Source: Vibrio methylphosphonaticus
GTDB lineage: Bacteria; Pseudomonadota; Gammaproteobacteria; Enterobacterales; Vibrionaceae
NCBI RefSeq assembly: GCF_023634655.1
Contig: NZ_JAMKMS010000014.1
Coordinates: 1 to 64,000 of the forward strand
Length of the DNA: 64,000 nt
Direction of reading: 5' to 3'
Within the stretch, counting starts at the first letter, position 1. Every line of letters starts with the position of its first letter. The notes below the pieces were generated by a model, which worked only from the letters and a program-made list of their open reading frames with translations, was not told the DNA's origin and did not search any database. The position numbers were made by a program, and so were the translations under genes. Below, in pieces: positions 16,619-26,252 of the stretch.

Positions 16619-17593
16619 ATGGTCAGCCCAACTACGCCACCTAAATCGGTAAGTCTCGACGCACGAATTTATTGTGATTATCCGCAATTGGTTCGCTTGC
16701 AGTCTCAATCTCAATCCTTTCATTTGCTTCCCAACCTAAAAGCGGGAAGTGTGTTGTCAGGGCGACATCAATCTCTGTTTAGAGGTCGTGGCCTCAATTT
16801 TGAAGAACTGCGCCATTACCAACTCGGTGATGACATTCGAAACTTAGACTGGAAGGTGACAATGCGAACAGGCAAGCCACACGTTCGTACTTATACCGAA
16901 GAGAAAGATCGAGATGTTGTGATTGTTGTTGATCAACGTAGTGCGATGTTTTTTTCTTCTGTGGATGTCATGAAATCAGTCGTTGCGGCAGAAATTGCCG
17001 CACTGTGTGCTTGGCGGGTACTAAAAGACAGCGATAGAGTTGGCTTTCTGCTCGCCGATAACCAGCGTTTGACGTGGAGCAAGTCGAAGCGATCCCAAAA
17101 TGATCTGTTGGCGCAGTTAAAACGCATTGCTCATGCAAATCAGATGCTTGATGCCGAAAGTGTCGATGCAAAAGGCACACACTTTGACGATATTGTTCAG
17201 TTACTGCTGCGCTTAAAGCTTAAATCGACAACGCTGATACTGATCAGTGATTGGAGTGATGCGAGTGCTCAAAATATTTCCCACTTACAACGTCTACAGC
17301 AGCACAATGATGTACTCGCCATCATGGTGTCTGACCAGTTCGAACAGCAGTTGCCGTCTCATGCTTCAACGCAAGGTTGGGTGATGGGTAACGGTGCCCA
17401 ACAAATTAGTATTCAAAATGATGCGATGCTACAAGTTGTCAATCGTGAGTTACAAGACCGTATTGACTCCAAGCGAGAGCAGCTTTCCAAATTGATGCAT
17501 CGTTATCACATTCCGTTAGTCGAACTGGATACATCTGGGCAGCACATTGCCCAATTCAAGAAAACGGTGGGAGGCGGCAACGATGGTGCATAA
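16619..17593 (+). CDS. DUF58 domain-containing protein
   Basis: A 324-residue protein with the DUF58 signature GRGLNFEELRHYQLGDDIRNLDWKVTMRTGKPHVRTY-like segment (residues about 58-95), followed by a VWA-like fold (VVIVVDQRSAMFF). The MIDAS motif is incomplete (D-x-R-S-A). DUF58 proteins are the constant second member of MoxR operons. It begins 14 bases after moxR and overlaps the next gene by 11 bases. Confidence 0.92.
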   Translation: MVSPTTPPKSVSLDARIYCDYPQLVRLQSQSQSFHLLPNLKAGSVLSGRHQSLFRGRGLNFEELRHYQLGDDIRNLDWKVTMRTGKPHVRTYTEEKDRDVVIVVDQRSAMFFSSVDVMKSVVAAEIAALCAWRVLKDSDRVGFLLADNQRLTWSKSKRSQNDLLAQLKRIAHANQMLDAESVDAKGTHFDDIVQLLLRLKLKSTTLILISDWSDASAQNISHLQRLQQHNDVLAIMVSDQFEQQLPSHASTQGWVMGNGAQQISIQNDAMLQVVNRELQDRIDSKREQLSKLMHRYHIPLVELDTSGQHIAQFKKTVGGGNDGA

Positions 17594-18104
17594 ACCGCCA
17601 AGTACTTACATCCTTCGAGAGATGGTGGATGTCGACATACCTGAACCCATTAGCTGGTTTCCTCAAACATTAGGCTGGAAGATGGTTGCAGTGGTGCTTG
17701 TCGCTCTATTGCTGGTGGTTATCGCCAAATTAATGATGCATTGGTGGAAGAACCGTTATCGTGACGAAGCATTGCAAGCGATAGAGCAAGTTAACGTGCT
17801 TGACCCCAAAGCTGAGTACCAATTGTTTTTAGTGATGAAAGCGGTATTGCGCTATCGAGACAAGGAGGCGGCATCCTTATATGGTGTGGATTTTCTTACT
17901 ACGTTAGACCGTATGAATCCAGCTAGCCCCGTTTGGGCACCTAACGAGTATTGCCATGTTGATGAGCATTTAGGTATGCAGTGGATGGAGAGTATCGTCA
18001 ATCCGAAGTCAGCGTTAACCCGTGAACAAAAGCACACTTTAGTGAGTGAGTTAAAGCAGTGGATTCTTCATCATGATTCTGGAGACGCACATGTTACTTG
18101 CTAG
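17583..18104 (+). CDS. DUF4381 membrane protein
   Basis: A 173-residue protein with a conserved N-terminal ILREMVDVDIPEPISWFPQTLGW segment, one membrane helix (MVAVVLVALLLVVIAKLMM), and a cytosolic/periplasmic tail. This is the DUF4381 pattern found in MoxR/Bat operons. ATG 17583 follows GGGAGG and overlaps the end of the DUF58 gene, indicating translational coupling; an ATG at 17547 lacks such a site. Its role in the complex is unknown. Confidence 0.9.
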   Translation: MVHKPPSTYILREMVDVDIPEPISWFPQTLGWKMVAVVLVALLLVVIAKLMMHWWKNRYRDEALQAIEQVNVLDPKAEYQLFLVMKAVLRYRDKEAASLYGVDFLTTLDRMNPASPVWAPNEYCHVDEHLGMQWMESIVNPKSALTREQKHTLVSELKQWILHHDSGDAHVTC

Positions 18105-19191
18105 TTTAGGCATTACTGGTCTTGATATCCGTCAATTCCAATGGAGCAGTTTAGAGCTAGTACATCCATTCTGGCTGTTATTACTGCCGTTACCTTTGGT
18201 TATTTATCATCTTATTCCTGCTTATAGAACAAAGAAAAAAGCGACAAAAGTGCCGTTTTTCCAATTGCTTGTCGATGCTCTAGGGGAGCCGCCACGACAA
18301 GGCGCCCATCAACTCAAAGCGCGCGGGTGGCAACGTGTGGTACTTTTGGCCGCGTGGGTATTAGTGGTACTGGCGCTAACAAAACCAACCTTACTTGGGC
18401 CTCCGCAATATCGAGAAAGCTTTGGGCGCGATGTCATGGTGGTGCTCGACTTATCTGGGTCCATGGCAGAAGAAGATTTTATTTCTCGCCAAGGTAAGAA
18501 AGTGTCGCGTTTAGATGCCGCTAAAGATGTGTTGAACGAGTTTGCCGATGGGCGAGAAGGCGACCGTTTAGGGATGATCTTGTTCGGTGATGCGGCTTTT
18601 GTACAAGCCCCTTTTACCGCTGATCATAAAGCGTGGCGAGCGCTTTTAGAGCAAACCAGTGTCGCGATGGCGGGACCAAGTACTCGTCTAGGCGATGCCA
18701 TTGGTCTAGCGATTAAGGTGTTTGAAAATCAGAAAGAAGACAACACCAATGATTCTGAGCGAGAAAAAGTGGCGATTGTTTTGACCGATGGTAATGATAC
18801 GGGAAGCTTTGTTGAGCCGATTGATGCCGCCAAAGTGGCCGCTGTAAAGGGCGTGCGTATCCATATGATTGCAATGGGCGATCCTAGAACTGTTGGAGAA
18901 CAAGCGTTGGACATGGATACTATTCGTCGTGTCGCGAGTGAAACCGGCGGCGAGTCTTTCGAGGCGCTCGATCGAGATTCGCTAACGGCGGCATACCAAG
19001 TGATTTCTGAACTCGAGCCAAGACTATATGAGAGTACCAGTTTCAGACCAAAGCAAAGTCTACATCACTATCTTGTGTCCATTGTGATTGTTTTAGTCCT
19101 GCTGGCATTTACTGCGGCAAGCGTGATTCGACGATTTGTCCCCGTTCAGCCAAAAAGCGCTGAAGATAAGAAAGCGGGAGGTAAGCTATGA
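18091..19191 (+). CDS. VWA-domain membrane protein (BatA-like)
   Basis: A 366-residue inner-membrane protein: N-terminal hydrophobic segments around PFWLLLLPLPLVIYHLIP and VVLLAAWVLVVLALT, a VWA domain with an intact MIDAS start (VVLDLSGSMAEEDF) and VLTDGNDTGS, and a C-terminal helix (LVSIVIVLVLLAFTAASVI). BatA-like proteins pair with BatB to form a membrane VWA complex served by MoxR. ATG 18091 follows CTGGAG and overlaps the preceding gene; the next gene overlaps by four bases. Confidence 0.92.
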   Translation: MLLASLGITGLDIRQFQWSSLELVHPFWLLLLPLPLVIYHLIPAYRTKKKATKVPFFQLLVDALGEPPRQGAHQLKARGWQRVVLLAAWVLVVLALTKPTLLGPPQYRESFGRDVMVVLDLSGSMAEEDFISRQGKKVSRLDAAKDVLNEFADGREGDRLGMILFGDAAFVQAPFTADHKAWRALLEQTSVAMAGPSTRLGDAIGLAIKVFENQKEDNTNDSEREKVAIVLTDGNDTGSFVEPIDAAKVAAVKGVRIHMIAMGDPRTVGEQALDMDTIRRVASETGGESFEALDRDSLTAAYQVISELEPRLYESTSFRPKQSLHHYLVSIVIVLVLLAFTAASVIRRFVPVQPKSAEDKKAGGKL

Positions 19192-20942
19192 TAGACACCC
19201 AGTGGTTAGAACAGGTTAGTACACAGTTCCATTTTATACGGCCATTATGGCTACTGGCATTGATCCCGATGGCTGTCGTGTTTTATGTGCGATGGAAGCA
19301 AGATGCGAATTCTGAAGATAGCCGATTTTTACCGTCACACCTTCGGCAAGCATTGACTATCGAATCACAAGGATGGAATAACCAGTTACCGCTAAAAATG
19401 TTGGTACTCGGTAGTAGTCTGCTGATTATCGTTGCTTCTGGACCGACGTGGCAACGTCAAGCTTCGCCCTTTGGTGAAGATAAAGCGTCCTTAATGATTG
19501 TGCTGGATGTTAGCGAAAGTATGCTGCAAACCGATGTGGCGCCAAATCGTTTAGAGCGAGCCAAGCATAAAATACACGATTTGCTAGAGACACGACAGGG
19601 TGGTAGAACGGGGCTTGTGGTCTATTCGGGCTCGGCGCATCTTGCAATGCCTACGACTCAGGACAATCGCGTTTTTGCACCATTTCTTGCGGCGATAGAC
19701 CCACAAATTATGCCTGTGGCGGGGAAAGCGGCAGAGAACAGCTTACCGATAGTGAAACAACAACTTGACGGCCAGCCTGGCAGTACAGTGCTGCTCATAA
19801 CCGATGGTGCGACACCAGCAACGGTTGATGCTTTTAAATCTGAATTTGGCTCATCATCTACTCAACTGTTGGTGCTTGCGATGGGTAACCGTGACATTGT
19901 CACTAATAGTCCATTAGATTTAGTGTCATTAAAGCAATTAGTCGATGCCGCAAATGGTCGCCTTGTTGAGACGAGTATTGATACCCGTGATATTCAGGCA
20001 TTGACCCGCGATATCGATACGCATATGGAAATCAATGGAGAGTCGGCCATGCCATGGAAAGACATGGGGTATGGCTTATTGGTTCCCATTGCGTTGCTGA
20101 TGTTGCTTTGGTTTAGAAAAGGCTGGTTGGTTCAATGGTGCCTGCTTATCGCGTTGGTTGGCCCCACGATCTCGCCTTCAACGGCTTTTGCCAACCAAGA
20201 TGTACTGCTACAGGGGAGCGCTGAATCTAACGTTGAGACATCTAACCTTGATACCTCTAGCCGTGAGACATCTAGCCTTGAGACAGGCGGCAACGAAGCA
20301 ATGCAAACGCGAACGCTAGGGGATAAGGGGTATCAATGGTGGATGGATCTTTGGTTTACGCAAGATCAGCAAGGGCAGAGATTGTTCGACCAACAGCGTT
20401 ATCTCGAAGCGGCGCAGCATTATACGCAACCTCAATACAAAGGCGTGGCTTACTATTACGGCATGGAGTATCGCTTGGCGCATGCGGAGTTTCTCAAAAT
20501 GGACAATGAACAAGGTGATTATTACGCTGCCATTGCCCTTGCTCGTCAAAGAGAATATCTAGCCGCAAGAAATATGCTTCAGACCGTTTTAGAGTCCAGT
20601 GCCATTGATGACAACTTACGACGTAATGCCACCCAGAATTTGGAGGTCATGGAAAGCATTATTGAAGAAATCAATCGAGTGAGCGAGAGCCAAACCAACA
20701 CGACTGAAAGTATGGAAGAGTCGATTGAATTAGGGGACAACCCTCAAACGGCGGATGGTGCAGAAGAAATGGCCTCGGGTATATTGATGAAAAAAGAGAG
20801 TTTGAATGCTAATGAGATCTTGGGTAGTGAGGCGCTTGCAGATAAATGGTTAAAACGAGTAGAAGCCGATCCTAAGCAATTTTTACGTGCCAAATTTCAA
20901 CTTCAATATCGTGATCAAATGGCGTTGGGAGAAAGCAAGTGA
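19188..20942 (+). CDS. VWA- and TPR-domain membrane protein (BatB/BatC-like)
   Basis: A 584-residue protein with two N-terminal membrane segments, a VWA domain with the MIDAS motif in VLDVSESML and LLITDGATPATV, further membrane helices (near residues 290-325), and a C-terminal part with TPR-like helices (QRYLEAAQHYTQPQYKGVAYY...). It therefore combines BatB and BatC functions. A low-complexity linker of 15-base repeats (residues about 349-366) joins the halves. The start overlaps the preceding stop. Confidence 0.9.
   Translation: MIDTQWLEQVSTQFHFIRPLWLLALIPMAVVFYVRWKQDANSEDSRFLPSHLRQALTIESQGWNNQLPLKMLVLGSSLLIIVASGPTWQRQASPFGEDKASLMIVLDVSESMLQTDVAPNRLERAKHKIHDLLETRQGGRTGLVVYSGSAHLAMPTTQDNRVFAPFLAAIDPQIMPVAGKAAENSLPIVKQQLDGQPGSTVLLITDGATPATVDAFKSEFGSSSTQLLVLAMGNRDIVTNSPLDLVSLKQLVDAANGRLVETSIDTRDIQALTRDIDTHMEINGESAMPWKDMGYGLLVPIALLMLLWFRKGWLVQWCLLIALVGPTISPSTAFANQDVLLQGSAESNVETSNLDTSSRETSSLETGGNEAMQTRTLGDKGYQWWMDLWFTQDQQGQRLFDQQRYLEAAQHYTQPQYKGVAYYYGMEYRLAHAEFLKMDNEQGDYYAAIALARQREYLAARNMLQTVLESSAIDDNLRRNATQNLEVMESIIEEINRVSESQTNTTESMEESIELGDNPQTADGAEEMASGILMKKESLNANEILGSEALADKWLKRVEADPKQFLRAKFQLQYRDQMALGESK
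20232..20288 (+). repeat. In-frame 15-bp repeat within the BatB/C-like gene
   Basis: Units begin at 20232, 20247, 20262 and 20277. They encode VETSN, LDTSS, RETSS and LETG, a five-residue repeat in the linker between the membrane/VWA part and the TPR part. Confidence 0.75.
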
Positions 20943-22270
20943 GCCTTAAATCTAACTTCATCTTAGTGTTGCTTGCGACAGTCGCGATGCTGCCTCATTC
21001 GGTTTTGGCTAATGAGAAGGGCGGCTCGAAGATACAGACCGTTAAAATGTCGGCCTGGTTAGGGCAAAAAGAGAACTCGAATCGGAAGAATGTCTCAAAA
21101 AATCATGAGTTTACCGTTAATGAGCAAATAATTTTGACGATTGAAGTCGCGACACCACGTTGGTTTACGGGCGGGACGCGCATTAGCCGGATCGATGTGC
21201 CTAACCTTATTGCTAAGCAACGTAACCCATTGGCCATAAACTCAACAGAGCGTATCAATGGCGTCACTTGGTCAAAGCAGCGTTGGGAAGTGACGTTATA
21301 TCCACAAACCTCTGGCACATTTGTTATTCCGCCGGTCGCCATCCAAACACAGGTATCGACGCCAAATGTGCGCTCGGTTTCTCGCACGTTATATACACAG
21401 CCGATGTCGTTTGATGTTAGCATGCCGACAGGAAAATTGTCGGAGCAGCAGTCTTGGCTGTCGGCGAGCGACATGTCGCTAACGCAGCAATGGGAGATGT
21501 CGAGCGATGAACTCAAGGCAGGGGCGTCAATCACTCGAACGGTCACGCTTAACGCTGATGATACCCTTTCTATTCTTATCCCTAGCTTGATCCCCCAAGA
21601 GGCTACGCATGCCTATCAAGTTTATCGTCAACCTGATCGCCTAAGTGACAGTCATGAAAGGGGGGCGTATAACGCGCAGCGAACTGAACAACATACTTAT
21701 GTCTTGCAAAGGGGCGGCAACTTTACACTTCCCGACATTGATGTTGTTTGGTGGAACAGCAATAAAAAGACATTGGAAACGGTGACCTTGGAAGGTAAAA
21801 CGATTTCAGTTGGTCATACGTTTTCGTCATTTGTTGCTCAATATCAACGCTGGCTTGTTGGCGTGGCAATTTTACTAATAACGCTTATTGCTGGCAGCGT
21901 TTTGCTTTACAGACGTGTTCAACAGCAAGGTTTTTCAGACGGTTTTCATTTACTATTCGCATTGAAAAATAAAAACTTTTCGCGGTTGCGCTTACTGACC
22001 TATCGAAAGCTAAAGATGTCTCAAGGGCAAGTCGCTTTATCGACAGCTTCAAACAGTGCCGACTGGAAAGAGCAAGCTAGGCAGTGGCAGACGGGGGAAG
22101 AAAGCACCAGTTTGTTAATGCAGGTGTGGCGTAAAGTGAGCCTAAAACAAGGTGAAGAGGTGGCAACACAAAGTCAAAAAGGCAGGTCAGCGTTGACTGC
22201 CCTGAGAAAACGGATATGTCCTCCTGCGCTGACGTTGCCAGAGGACTCTAGACGCGAGCATTCTCAATAG
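20939..22270 (+). CDS. BatD-like protein
   Basis: A 443-residue protein with a signal peptide (cleavage near VLANE), a beta-rich periplasmic region compatible with BatD (EQIILTIEVATPRWFTGG, TQPMSFDV), and a C-terminal membrane helix (WLVGVAILLITLIAGSVLLY, about residue 300) with a cytoplasmic tail. BatD is the standard last member of Bat operons. GTG 20939 overlaps the upstream stop. The LysR gene follows at once. Confidence 0.88.
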   Translation: MSLKSNFILVLLATVAMLPHSVLANEKGGSKIQTVKMSAWLGQKENSNRKNVSKNHEFTVNEQIILTIEVATPRWFTGGTRISRIDVPNLIAKQRNPLAINSTERINGVTWSKQRWEVTLYPQTSGTFVIPPVAIQTQVSTPNVRSVSRTLYTQPMSFDVSMPTGKLSEQQSWLSASDMSLTQQWEMSSDELKAGASITRTVTLNADDTLSILIPSLIPQEATHAYQVYRQPDRLSDSHERGAYNAQRTEQHTYVLQRGGNFTLPDIDVVWWNSNKKTLETVTLEGKTISVGHTFSSFVAQYQRWLVGVAILLITLIAGSVLLYRRVQQQGFSDGFHLLFALKNKNFSRLRLLTYRKLKMSQGQVALSTASNSADWKEQARQWQTGEESTSLLMQVWRKVSLKQGEEVATQSQKGRSALTALRKRICPPALTLPEDSRREHSQ

Positions 22271-22346
22271 TGTCTGTGACATGACATTGCAGACGGTGTC
22301 GATTTTAACAGCAACGCTGCCTTTGGCGGAGTTGCTATGGAAGCTT

Positions 22347-23270
22347 ATGAAAAACACAGAATTGAATCTCATCCCTATTTTTGTTGCGATTTATGAAGAA
22401 AAAAATCTGTCTAAAGCGGCTAACCGAATGGATATTAGCCAGCCTGCGGTCAGTAAAGCATTAGCAAAACTGCGCGATATTTATGATGATCCATTGTTTC
22501 ATAGAAACGCGGCGGGCGTAGAGCCGACCCCTTTTTCTAGTGATATATACCCAGCGTTGGCAGCTGCGTTAAAAAACTACACGTCCACACTTTCTGCTTC
22601 TCGTGATTTCAATCCAAAGAAATCGAAGCGGATATTTTCAATTGCCTGCGTATCCCCGACAAATTTCAGTCTCATTCCTATTGTCGTAAAGCTCATTAGT
22701 GCATCGGCGCCGGACATTTTCTTAGAAGTGCACCCCTTGTTTACTGAGGACTATGAGTCGGATCTACGTTTGCAACGTTACGATTTGATAATAGATATGA
22801 CCCCGAAAGGGCGAACGTCGTTAAAACATGAAGTCTTGTATAATGAAGATTTGTTCGTTGTGTGTAGCCAAACACACCCTAGAATTGGTCATTCGATAGA
22901 GATGGTCGACTTTCTTAAAGAAGAACACGTTGTGGTATCACGATGGCACGCAAGACGGAGTCTATTAGGGGCTGAAGACTTTAGCGAGCTTCAACAACGA
23001 AGGGTGGTTTATCGAGCGGCGGGTGTAATAGAAATGCTGCCAGTTATCGCTGGCACGGATTATATAGGGATCCTACCTGGGGCAACCATCACGGACTTTT
23101 CTGATAAATATAAAGTTAAGGCTGTACCGCTGCCCTTTGAGTTACCTGATCTTGGTTTATCGATGATTTGGCACCCAAGCAGAACGAAAGAAAGCAGTCA
23201 TCGTTGGTTAAGAGCCAAGTTTAAAAAAGCAGCCAAACACTGGACTCAGCAAAGAACGTTGGGTGAATGA
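22347..23270 (+). CDS. LysR-family transcriptional regulator
   Basis: A regulator of about 307 residues. The helix-turn-helix is in LIPIFVAIYEEKNLSKAANRMDISQPAVSKALAKLRDIY, followed by a LysR effector domain. ATG 22347 is preferred because family homology starts there; an upstream ATG at 22281 is 10 bases after the BatD stop. Its position at the end of the MoxR/Bat operon suggests that it may control the sulfatase/Bat locus, but this is not shown by any operator seen here. Confidence 0.88.
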   Translation: MKNTELNLIPIFVAIYEEKNLSKAANRMDISQPAVSKALAKLRDIYDDPLFHRNAAGVEPTPFSSDIYPALAAALKNYTSTLSASRDFNPKKSKRIFSIACVSPTNFSLIPIVVKLISASAPDIFLEVHPLFTEDYESDLRLQRYDLIIDMTPKGRTSLKHEVLYNEDLFVVCSQTHPRIGHSIEMVDFLKEEHVVVSRWHARRSLLGAEDFSELQQRRVVYRAAGVIEMLPVIAGTDYIGILPGATITDFSDKYKVKAVPLPFELPDLGLSMIWHPSRTKESSHRWLRAKFKKAAKHWTQQRTLGE

Positions 23271-23728
23271 AGCGGCGTAGTTATATTGCGATGGAATGAT
23301 GACACGATGGGACGATAGAGCGGAAGGACCATCCTTTGTCCTCGTTTCTGTGACTGCGGCTAATACACTCGTAACTGTCGGAGGACATTAAGGTTTAAAA
23401 CTTTGTCACTTCCGAAGCTCGTTTCTATCGTGGCTACCAGAGGCCAAATGTGACATTAAAGATTGAAACCTAGGCTCTATCAACGTGGCTACCCCAAAAA
23501 GCGCGACAACAAAGTTCGAAACTCACTTATGGATAGTTCCGAGTCGCGATCCACAGAACACTCTGACTTTTCGGATTACTTCTAGTTTTTTAACGATGCC
23601 ACCAGCCTACATCAGGTGGATGAAACTCCCTTGTCCACTACAAACATCGTTTGGCGACAATGGATGTGAGCAATGAAGATCATGACCTATGACAAAGGTG
23701 GCGAAATCTTGGTTATCAGTCCTTAACG
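23271..23728. other. 458-base region without a supported gene
   Basis: Only short open frames without ribosome sites or recognisable products are seen. The decamer cgtggctacc occurs twice, near 23430 and 23483. It could be decayed coding sequence. Confidence 0.45.
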
Positions 23729-24655
23729 TTAGCGACTTAATAAGCCTTTATTTCTGCATGTAATATCGCTGCCTTCAGATAATGCAGTTTTCAAAAAATC
23801 GATAAAACAACGAACTTTCAACGGGGTGTATCTGTTTCGTGGGTAAATGGCATTAAAGGGTAGGCTCTGGCTAGAGTAGTTCTCTAGAACAACCTTTAAT
23901 TGGCCTGACGAGAGCTCGTTATTTACCATCCAAAGAGGCAGTTGAACTAGACCTACACCGGCTAGTGCTGTTTCTAGCAATGTGTCACCGTTATCACATT
24001 GAAAATTGCCAGACACGATTGTAGACATTGTGTTTTCTTCCCTGGTGAAACGCCAGAGGTTTGATGATTGCAACCTAGAGTACACCAGACAGTTGTGATT
24101 TTTTAATTCTTCGGGGGACATTGGCTCTCCGTGCTTGGCCAAGTAGCTAGGGGACGCTAACGTTAGCATTGGATCGTCAAAAAGATGTCTTGCAACAAGC
24201 GATGAATCCTCCAACTCTTTTGCTCGGATCGCAACATCTACCCCCTCGCTGATCAAATCGATATGCTTATCATTGAGGAGCAAATTGATTTTTATATTCG
24301 GGTACAGGTCGAAGAACTGTATTATTAGTGGTGCGATGATAAGTCGGCCAAACGCAATAGGCGCTGCTACACTGACCACACCCTGGGGCGAAGACACTTC
24401 CAAACGAGCTTTTGCTTCTGCTTCATCAAGCTCACTCAAAATAGCAACGCATGTCTCATAGTATTGCGCCCCTGCGGAGGTCAATGAGTGATATCTACTG
24501 CTTCGAGTTAACAGCTTCACACCAACCTTTTTTTCCAATGCCGCCACCTTTTTACTAATGGTGGTTTGAGTCGTGAGCATCTCTTTTCCCGTTGCAGAGA
24601 AACTGCCTGTTTCAACCACTCTGACAAAGGCCCGGATTGCACCTAACTGATCCAT
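23729..24655 (-). CDS. LysR-family transcriptional regulator
   Basis: A 308-residue regulator with the CrgA/YafC-type N-terminus: MDQLGAIRAFVRVVETGSFSATGKEMLTTQTTISKKVAALEKKVGVKLLTRSSR spans the winged helix. A normal C-terminal substrate-binding domain follows (VVSVAAPIAFGRLIIAPL...). It is divergent from the Old Yellow Enzyme gene at 24812, and this LysR/oxidoreductase pairing commonly reflects direct control in response to electrophiles or oxidants. Confidence 0.92.
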   Translation of the reverse strand: MDQLGAIRAFVRVVETGSFSATGKEMLTTQTTISKKVAALEKKVGVKLLTRSSRYHSLTSAGAQYYETCVAILSELDEAEAKARLEVSSPQGVVSVAAPIAFGRLIIAPLIIQFFDLYPNIKINLLLNDKHIDLISEGVDVAIRAKELEDSSLVARHLFDDPMLTLASPSYLAKHGEPMSPEELKNHNCLVYSRLQSSNLWRFTREENTMSTIVSGNFQCDNGDTLLETALAGVGLVQLPLWMVNNELSSGQLKVVLENYSSQSLPFNAIYPRNRYTPLKVRCFIDFLKTALSEGSDITCRNKGLLSR

Positions 24656-24811
24656 CTTGAATATTCCAAAAACGCATACTTGGTAGTTAACTTAGCATAC
24701 TTCTAGTCATTTATGTTTAGGGTTAAGATTCTTTCCAGCAAACAGCCGTCGCAGCACGACTAAGTTTGAATATTTAAAGATGGTAATAACAGTGTAGTGA
24801 AAAGAGACAAT

Positions 24812-25849
24812 ATGAAAAAAGATATTTTGTTTGAAAGCGTTGAATTAGGTAAAAATCTGAATCTTGATAATCGTATCGTTATGCCTCCAATGAGTCGCTC
24901 AAAGGCGAGTGATGATTTGGTTCCGACGGCTGCTATGGCGGAATACTACGCTCGTAGAGCCGACGTTGGATTGATTATCGTTGAAGGCGTAATTGTTTCG
25001 ACAATGGCTCAAGGCTACCCAAACTCACCAGGCTTATACAATGACGATCAAATTGAGGGCTGGAAAAAGGTGACTGATAAAGTTCACCATAATGGAGGCA
25101 AAATCTTTGCTCAGCTTTGGCACGTTGGTCGAGTCTCTCATCCTTTTTATCTTGATGGCCAGTTACCTTTAGCGCCTTCTGCTGTTCCTTTGCAGGGGAG
25201 AGTGCCACGAGGCAAAGACTTGGAATATGGTATGCCTCAGGAAATGAGTGAAGAAGTTATTCTTTCTGTGATAGGAGAGTTTAAACAAGCGGCCGCTAAT
25301 GCTCGTAAGGCTGGATTTGATGGTATTGAGATTCATGGCGCGACCGGTTACTTAATCGATCAGTTTCTTCATTGGGAGACAAATAGACGAACCGACGCAT
25401 GGGGGGGGACGCCTGAGAAAATGAGTCAATTTCTATTCAAGATTATTGAGGCTGTCAAACAAGAGATTGAACACGTGGGCGTTCGTCTATCTCCGATCGG
25501 GTATTTGCATTTAGAGGAGAATGAAGAAGATAAAGTGATTTCAGATTACTACTTGAAGCAGCTTAATCAGTACGAACTTACTTATGTTCATAACAGCTCT
25601 GTTGATGATAAGCCTTATCATCATATTGATGGATCGGTTACTCAATATATCCGACGTTTGTATCAAGGAACAGTTATCGCGAGTGGCGGATATAGCGCTG
25701 AAAGTGCACGGGAAATGCTATTGAGAGGAGATGCTGATTTAGTGGCTATTGGACGTCCATTGATTGCAAACCCAGACTATATCGAAAGGGTAAAAACTCA
25801 ACAGGAAATAAAGCCGTACAGCAATGAGATGTTAGCTGAGTTGGTATAA
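24812..25849 (+). CDS. Old Yellow Enzyme-family alkene reductase
   Basis: About 345 residues, an FMN-dependent NADPH:enal/quinone reductase of the OYE/NemA type. Seen are RIVMPPMSRSKA (FMN phosphate side), QLWHVGRVSHP, the helix HGATGYLIDQFLHWETNRRTDAWGG (with T where H or N is usual), and the C-terminal VIASGGYSAESA...LVAIGRPLIANPD phosphate-binding strand. The ATG at 24812 is preferred to the GTG at 24797. A run of eight G lies inside the gene near 25401-25408. Confidence 0.92.
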   Translation: MKKDILFESVELGKNLNLDNRIVMPPMSRSKASDDLVPTAAMAEYYARRADVGLIIVEGVIVSTMAQGYPNSPGLYNDDQIEGWKKVTDKVHHNGGKIFAQLWHVGRVSHPFYLDGQLPLAPSAVPLQGRVPRGKDLEYGMPQEMSEEVILSVIGEFKQAAANARKAGFDGIEIHGATGYLIDQFLHWETNRRTDAWGGTPEKMSQFLFKIIEAVKQEIEHVGVRLSPIGYLHLEENEEDKVISDYYLKQLNQYELTYVHNSSVDDKPYHHIDGSVTQYIRRLYQGTVIASGGYSAESAREMLLRGDADLVAIGRPLIANPDYIERVKTQQEIKPYSNEMLAELV

Positions 25850-25958
25850 GCGTGGTGGGCGAACAAATTTTCCACATCGCTAGAGTTTTTGTCATGAAGA
25901 AAAGTCAATCAAATACCAAACTAAATGTTGTGCAGAAAATTTAACGTAAAACACAATG

Positions 25959-26252
25959 GTCGGGGAGATGACACTTGTTACCAAGTGCCGTCTCCCTACG
26001 AACCCAGCGTGCAACTTTCACTGCGCTAGGCTCAAGCTTCACAAAAGCATCGTTTGATACCAAGCAACTTATAGGCAGTTTGTTCCAAGAGTTGCGAGCT
26101 AGCCTTTTGGCTTTTCTCTTTGCCAAGTATTCTTGGTAATTAGGGTCTGTCCGCACCAGCAGTTTCGAATACCGAGTTAAGTGAATAATCGAGTTGGTTG
26201 CTGTGTAAACGGGATAGAGCTGAATCGTTATTGTCCCAAAGCATGGCGGCAT
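25959..26252 (-). mobile_element. Truncated group II intron: 3' end with domains V-VI and C-terminal remnant of its maturase
   Basis: On the minus strand, 26033-26000 folds as a 34-nt domain V: the AGC triad at positions 2-4, an 8-bp lower stem closed by the GAGCC/GGGUUC ends, a two-base bulge around CACG, and a GAAA tetraloop. It is followed by a domain VI hairpin (25997-25963) with a GUAA loop and an unpaired A, and an ending CCGAC (to 25959), as in bacterial group II introns. Upstream, the open frame from 26252 encodes TRYSKLLVRTDPNYQEYLAKRKAKRL, like the extreme C-terminus of HNH-type intron-encoded reverse transcriptases. No reverse-transcriptase, maturase or domain I sequence remains in the window, so the element is a 3' relic of about 0.3 kb. 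Confidence 0.72.

Noticed and set aside
23485..23676. 63-codon frame in the gap before the LysR gene
   Set aside because: No supporting ribosome site or homology; it may be decayed sequence but cannot be identified.
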